The translations under genes and the position numbers were made by a program. A stretch of DNA of 21,190 nucleotides, taken from positions 1-21,190 of the forward strand of contig BCJJ01000099.1 in assembly GCA_039545355.1 (NCBI GenBank), written 5' to 3'. Below the pieces are notes generated by a model that had not been told where the DNA came from, did no database searches, and saw nothing but the letters and a program-made list of their open reading frames with translations. This stretch comes from Trichosporon coremiiforme. Taxonomy: Eukaryota; Basidiomycota; Tremellomycetes; Trichosporonales; Trichosporonaceae. Positions 17,274-21,190 of this stretch are shown here, one piece after another. Within the stretch, counting starts at the first letter, position 1; every line of letters starts with the position of its first letter.

Positions 17274-18248
17274 ATGGACGCTATCAAGAAGGCTATCACG
17301 TGAGTACTTCCCACCTCGTGTTGGGGGGTGAGGATGGGCGAGAATGGGACAGAGGAGTCGAGTTGAGGAATGGAGACGAAGGTCTGTGCGGGGGGGGGAT
17401 CTGCGGTGGCGTCTCGCGGGCAGCTCAGCTGCTCGTCACGCGCTGAGCAGGGCCCTCATCAGCTACCCCGCTCTTGACCTGGTCTGGCCTGCTCGTTGGC
17501 GACTTGCTCGAAGTGGCGTCGAGTGGCTTCCACTGGCAGACGGGCGGTAGTGGTCGTTCGCCACCGCGGTCTTGCCCTCGCTACGTCACTCGCCTCCCGT
17601 CTGCCCACTCCCTACCCACCTTTCTGCCTCCCTCCCACACTCCTCACCATCACCCCTCCAGCTCGCTCGCTTCCGCTCAGTCGCTAACATTCAGTGGATG
17701 CAAGTGCAAGCCCGAGCAGGGCTGCGCCTGTGCCCGCGGCCAGTGCGAGTGCAAGACGGGCAAGTGCAAGTGCCCCGGCTGCGGCGGCCGCGTCCGTCGT
17801 CCGGGTGCGCACTCCTCCTCCTCGTCGTCCGACAGCGACGACGACGACGACATGAAGCGCCGCAAGCAGATCAAGCGCCAGCAGCGCATGCAGCAGGGCG
17901 GCATGGGCGGCGCCGGCATGGGTGCCGGCGGTGCTGGCCTGGCTGGCGCCGGTATGGGCGGCGGCATGGGCGGCGGCATGGGCCAGCAGGGCATGGCTGG
18001 CGGCATGGGCGGACAGCAGGCTGCCTACGGCGCCGGACAGCAGGGTATGGGCGGCGGCATGGGCCACCAGCACGGTATGGGCGGTCCCGGCGCCGGCATG
18101 GGCGGCGGCATGGGCGGCGACCCCCGTATGGGCGGCGGTATGGGAGGTGGTATGGGCCAGGGCGGCATGGGTGGTGAGTACTTCTCGGAACTCCGAGCTC
18201 CACAATTGTAGCAGTCGAACTGACTATTCAGGCCAGGGCCGCTACTAA
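17274..18248 (+). CDS. Metallothionein-like protein fused to a Gly/Met-rich tail
   Basis: Exons 17274-17299, 17695-18173 and 18232-18248 give 173 residues. Introns start GTGAGT; the first (395 nt) and second (58 nt) end after CTAAC and CTGAC branch sequences, both followed by ATTCAG or similar. Residues 1-9 (MDAIKKAIT) are a short helix. Residues 11-38 carry nine cysteines in four C-x-C pairs plus a final C (C11, 13, 19, 21, 26, 28, 33, 35, 38), with no aromatic residues, the hallmark of a metallothionein that chelates Cu(I), Zn or Cd as thiolates. A Ser6-Asp-rich acidic segment (about 49-60) and a basic KRRKQIKRQQR segment follow. The last 100 or so residues are GGM/GGGM repeats with about 17 Met, a few Gln and His, ending GQGRY. 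Met-rich motifs can also bind Cu(I). No signal peptide is present, so it is cytosolic or nuclear. The fusion is unusual; family name and metal are inferred. Confidence 0.86.
17300..17694 (+). other. Long first intron of the metallothionein-like gene
   Basis: The intron is 395 nt long and splits the Thr9 codon. It includes a G9 run near 17390, a TACGTCA site near 17582, and a CT-rich 3' half ending in CTAACATTCAG. Long first introns near the start codon often enhance or regulate expression in fungi; no such activity is shown here. Confidence 0.75.
17890..18172 (+). repeat. GGCGGCATGGGC-type coding microsatellite
   Basis: Imperfect GGC/ATG codon repeats encode the Gly/Met-rich tail. The pattern creates long open frames on the other strand and in other frames, which are artefacts of the repeat. 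Such tracts can change length by slippage. Confidence 0.85.
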
Positions 18249-18304
18249 GCACTTCGCTCCTCGACTCTCGTCTCGACTGCCGATCGGACCTCCGAAGCGA
18301 AGGA

Positions 18305-18315
18305 TATGTATATAA
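18305..18315 (+). terminator. Polyadenylation efficiency element of the metallothionein-like gene
   Basis: TATGTATATAA lies 57 nt after the stop codon and is followed by an A-rich stretch. The TAYRTA motif is a known yeast 3'-end efficiency element; its use here is inferred from position. Confidence 0.45.
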
Positions 18316-19529
18316 CCCCAAGAAGTAGTTGAAGTGAAATGAAAGAAGTTCAACCCCGAAAGTCAAAGCAAAACTGTGTAGCAAGAAGCAAGTGAAGCAG
18401 GAAGGAAGGAGGAAGAGTGGGACTGACCCCATAGTCGTATGCAACTTGTGCCATATCAGCCATCGACGCTCTGAACTGACACGGCGTGCCTCCTCCCAAA
18501 GCTCGCTGATGCGCCGATCTTCCTCGGCGTCTCCAAAGGCTCGCCAGTCCCGCTCCCGGTGGCCGTCTCGCTCTCTGACGCTACCCGCACCTTCTCCTCC
18601 GCTTCTATCAACAATCCCCCCTGCATGCAGAAGACTTCTCCGCTGCCTCGGGAAGAAGAAAGTCCTGCTGTTCTCTCGAGAACCCTGTGCCGGCTGCGCT
18701 GCGTTTCGCCTTCCCCGTCCTCGCCATCAACACGAAAACACCTCGATGCGGCCGCTCCTGCCCAGCGAGGTGGTATGACGTAGTACTGCCCTCCAGTCCC
18801 ACCTGACACAACACACCTCCACACGATGTTGCTGTCTGATTGGATGCCGATATCCCTCACCCGTTTCTCCCATTCCGTCTCCCCAGGCTCCTCACCCAGG
18901 TAGAATGGTCACGTGGAATTAGCCTACTTTCCCACGGTGTGCAAACTTTTCGAGACACTCAAGGCGATCACACGACCTCTGCTAGCTGTGTTCGCTATTG
19001 CAGGACGGCCTGGGCCTCTCCTACTCGGAACCTTGGCCGACTTCCGCGGCTCGTCGTTCTCCTCCTTCGAGATAAACGAGGGCAGATGCCCGGCATGCCC
19101 GGGTCAACCGGTTGCCCCTGCACTAGTTGCGCTATTCTGCATCAAGCCCTAGGCTTCTCATATCCATCGCAGAGCTCACGAGACCATCTCCCCGGTGGCA
19201 CCTAGAGACATTGCGGCAGGCGAGCTTGATGCCATTCTTGGCCGCCGCCGAGCGCGGTTCCAAGACACCAGCGACACGCGGCGTCCATCTCTACGCCGCA
19301 GCGGGCCGCAGGCGGGGCGACGTAGCCTGACGCCTTGGCATAGAGAACGGAGAGTCAGCCTCTCTCCATCTTGCTCGGTCGCCGCGAGGTGTGGACCGAG
19401 CAAGACGCGCACGCACATCCCAAAACGCGCGGCGCGCACGCTCTACGCGGCACACCGTGCACACCAAGAGCCCAGTCGGCCCAGGAATACACAGTGACAC
19501 GGATCTTCGCGCGCTGCACCGACCAACCG

Positions 19530-19832
19530 GCGTGCCGGCGTGCCGGCGTACCGGTGTGCCCGGCGACCTGACGAGCCGGTACCTGTTTTTTTCTCGACTT
19601 TCCAGACACTACAGAAAATCTCAGACTTTCCGGCATGCACCGATCCACTGATCCACTGATCCACTGATCCATAGCTCCGGCACTCGCGCCCTCGCGCCCT
19701 CTCCGCCTTTCCGCGGAGCGGAGGGGGGGCGAAAAGCCCGGTGCGCCGGTGGCCCCCGTTATCCTTTCCTGTCTCCATTCAAAGCCGGACGCCACGAATT
19801 GGCCCCGTTTCACCCGTTTCACCCGTCTCACC
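19530..19832. repeat. Cluster of four short tandem repeats
   Basis: Within 300 bp there are GCGTGCCG-type 8-mers in four copies (19530-19561), GATCCACT 8-mers in four copies, the last imperfect (19642-19673), TCGCGCCC in two copies (19684-19699), and CGTTTCACC 9-mers in three copies, the last imperfect (19806-19832). Confidence 0.85.
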
Positions 19833-21175
19833 CCCCACCCTGTACTTGCCCTCCGTACCTGTGTTCTGTGCCCGATCAGCGGTCGAGCCAGCACTGCCAA
19901 AAAAGTTGTAAGAGGCTGACGTCTTGTTTTCCGCCCGTTACGCCAGCTGGTACGCCCCCCGTACGCCGGTACCTTTGTTCGAACGTTCTACGGCGCGTTA
20001 GAGTTGGTGCTAGTGGAGCGCAAGAGTGATGGACACAGACATGGGATCGACGGTGGCGTGAAGAACGTTTGCGAGCACATGACACACGTTGGACAGAGGG
20101 ACGACGAGGACGGGATCTCAGCTATCTATGAGGTCATGCGTGTGTTCCTGTACACCTTGTCTCCCGCACGGAATTCGCATCTTGTTCTGGTATCTCCCCA
20201 CTCTCATGCTCTCACTTGCACGGCTCCGACCCACTCTCTCCCTCTCGTCTGGTGCGTTGGGAGCAAGGGGACGGGGCCAGATCTCACGTGAAAGGGGGGA
20301 ATGGGAGATGGCGCTGTCGCGGCGTCTCTGATCTCTGACTTGCGGGGGCTACCACTGAGTGGGTGCTGGCGACATGACTGCTCGGCCTGCTCGGGCCAGA
20401 CGAGCCAGACGGGGTAAACGGGGTATGCGGCGCCAAGACCCACACCGGCGTCTTTGCTTCCGTGCCGTCGTCTGCAGGCGTACGAGCAGAGGCTCGAGCT
20501 AGCTGCAGGCGCACGGCGGAGGGATCCAGGCACAGATTACGCGTATCTCTGGCTGGGTCGACGAGAATGGCCGCTCGACGCATGTTTGATCCCGCGCACC
20601 GGCTCAGGTAGCGACCACCAAGCCCCGGGTGCCGGCGTGCCCCGTCTGACGGTGCTGCGACAGGGAGCCCTCTGCGGCCACCGCCCGCTCCAACTTGCCC
20701 ATACCCCACTGGCTGCGACCCTCTGCATTGGGTGCAGGCGTGCTGGGGCGCTTGGGGCCGCCTTCCTTGTATTTCGGGCCACAGAGGGGACAGGGCGAAG
20801 CACTCAAGCAGGCACACAGACCGCAGAGTCAATCAAGCCCAAGCGCCCAAGCCAGACGCCATCCGCTATCTTCCCCTTCCTGCATACTGCACCAGACCCT
20901 CCGCACACACCGTCCCATCGCACACACTCACTCACTCTCATCAGATTTTACATCCATCTTGCTCGACTTTTGCTTCTTGTCCATCCCCCCTTCTTCCTTC
21001 TTCCTTCCTTCTCATCACTCACACCCACCGCAGACGGACCCCGGACCCTCTTGAACCCGCGGCCTCGTCTCCTCCCCACCCCCGCAACGCAACCCACACT
21101 CGTCACCCCCCCGCCCTGGCAAGACTCACCCTTGGGCCCTTATCCGATCGCATATCTTGAGCCAACCGTAATTTA

Positions 21176-21190
21176 AGACACCCGGTGTCT
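21176..21190. repeat. Palindrome AGACACC-C-GGTGTCT at the window end
   Basis: Seven-bp arms (21176-21182 and 21184-21190) are perfect reverse complements around one base. It may be longer beyond the window. Confidence 0.7.

Larger units (their letters stand above)
18249..21190. other. Gene-free right flank, ending in a probable leader of an outside gene
   Basis: The first part is the 3' UTR of the metallothionein-like gene, with TATGTATATAA (18305-18315), a typical yeast-type polyadenylation efficiency element. No supportable gene follows. Open frames of 60-240 codons lack motifs and codon bias. A group of 8-9 bp tandem repeats lies at 19530-19832. From about 20870 the sequence is pyrimidine-rich and contains no ATG to the window end, which looks like the promoter/leader of a plus-strand gene beginning further right. 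Confidence 0.45.

Noticed and set aside
17684..18205. Ala/His- or Pro/Met-rich open frames overlapping the metallothionein tail
   Set aside because: They result from the GGC/ATG repeat being open in most frames. Only the frame with the CxC head has matching splice sites and a start.
20454..21176. A 240-codon plus-strand frame at the right end
   Set aside because: Its second half is Pro/Ser/His-rich translation of a pyrimidine-rich leader and it shows no domain. It is more likely upstream sequence of an outside gene.

Overview
The window reads as nuclear DNA of a GC-rich basidiomycete yeast, most likely a tremellomycete of the Trichosporonales/Cryptococcus type. This is an inference from gene style: strongly C/G-ending codons, GTGAGT or GTAAG donors, mostly short introns (35-58 nt) with CTGAC or CTAAC branch-point sequences, pyrimidine-rich leaders, and family-level protein resemblance. 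No tRNA, rRNA, CRISPR array or intact transposon was recognised.

Layout from left to right: (1) the 3' end of an unidentified gene with a C-terminal membrane segment, entering the window through an in-frame 36-bp tandem repeat (3-236). (2) A long, mostly disordered nuclear protein with one C-terminal BRCT domain (815-3331, three exons). (3) A secreted class-3 (GHSLGG) lipase with an unusual charged tail (5601-7125, two exons). (4) A small, hydrophilic, His-tipped protein behind a strong TATA box (10001-10371, two exons). (5) A convergent 2-oxoglutarate/Fe(II) oxygenase on the minus strand (10575-11880, two exons). (6) A Ser-rich protein with a Zn2Cys6-like cysteine pattern whose two halves are separated by a long loop (14108-15407, two exons). 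(7) A metallothionein-like protein in which a nine-cysteine head is joined to an acidic/basic linker and a long Gly/Met-rich tail (17274-18248, three exons, strong TATA box). The last kilobases hold no gene I can support; the extreme right end looks like the pyrimidine-rich leader of a gene that starts beyond the window.

The genes do not form an operon or an obvious biosynthetic cluster. The most novel-looking items are the metallothionein/Met-Gly fusion (a candidate copper-binding protein) and the split Zn2Cys6-like protein. The small His-tipped protein could also bind metal. A functional link between these three is only speculation. Gene density is low for a yeast of this kind: gene-free stretches of about 1.9-2.9 kb contain only short palindromes, bZIP-type sites and small tandem repeats. 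All introns were placed by eye from splice consensus, reading frame and family expectation.
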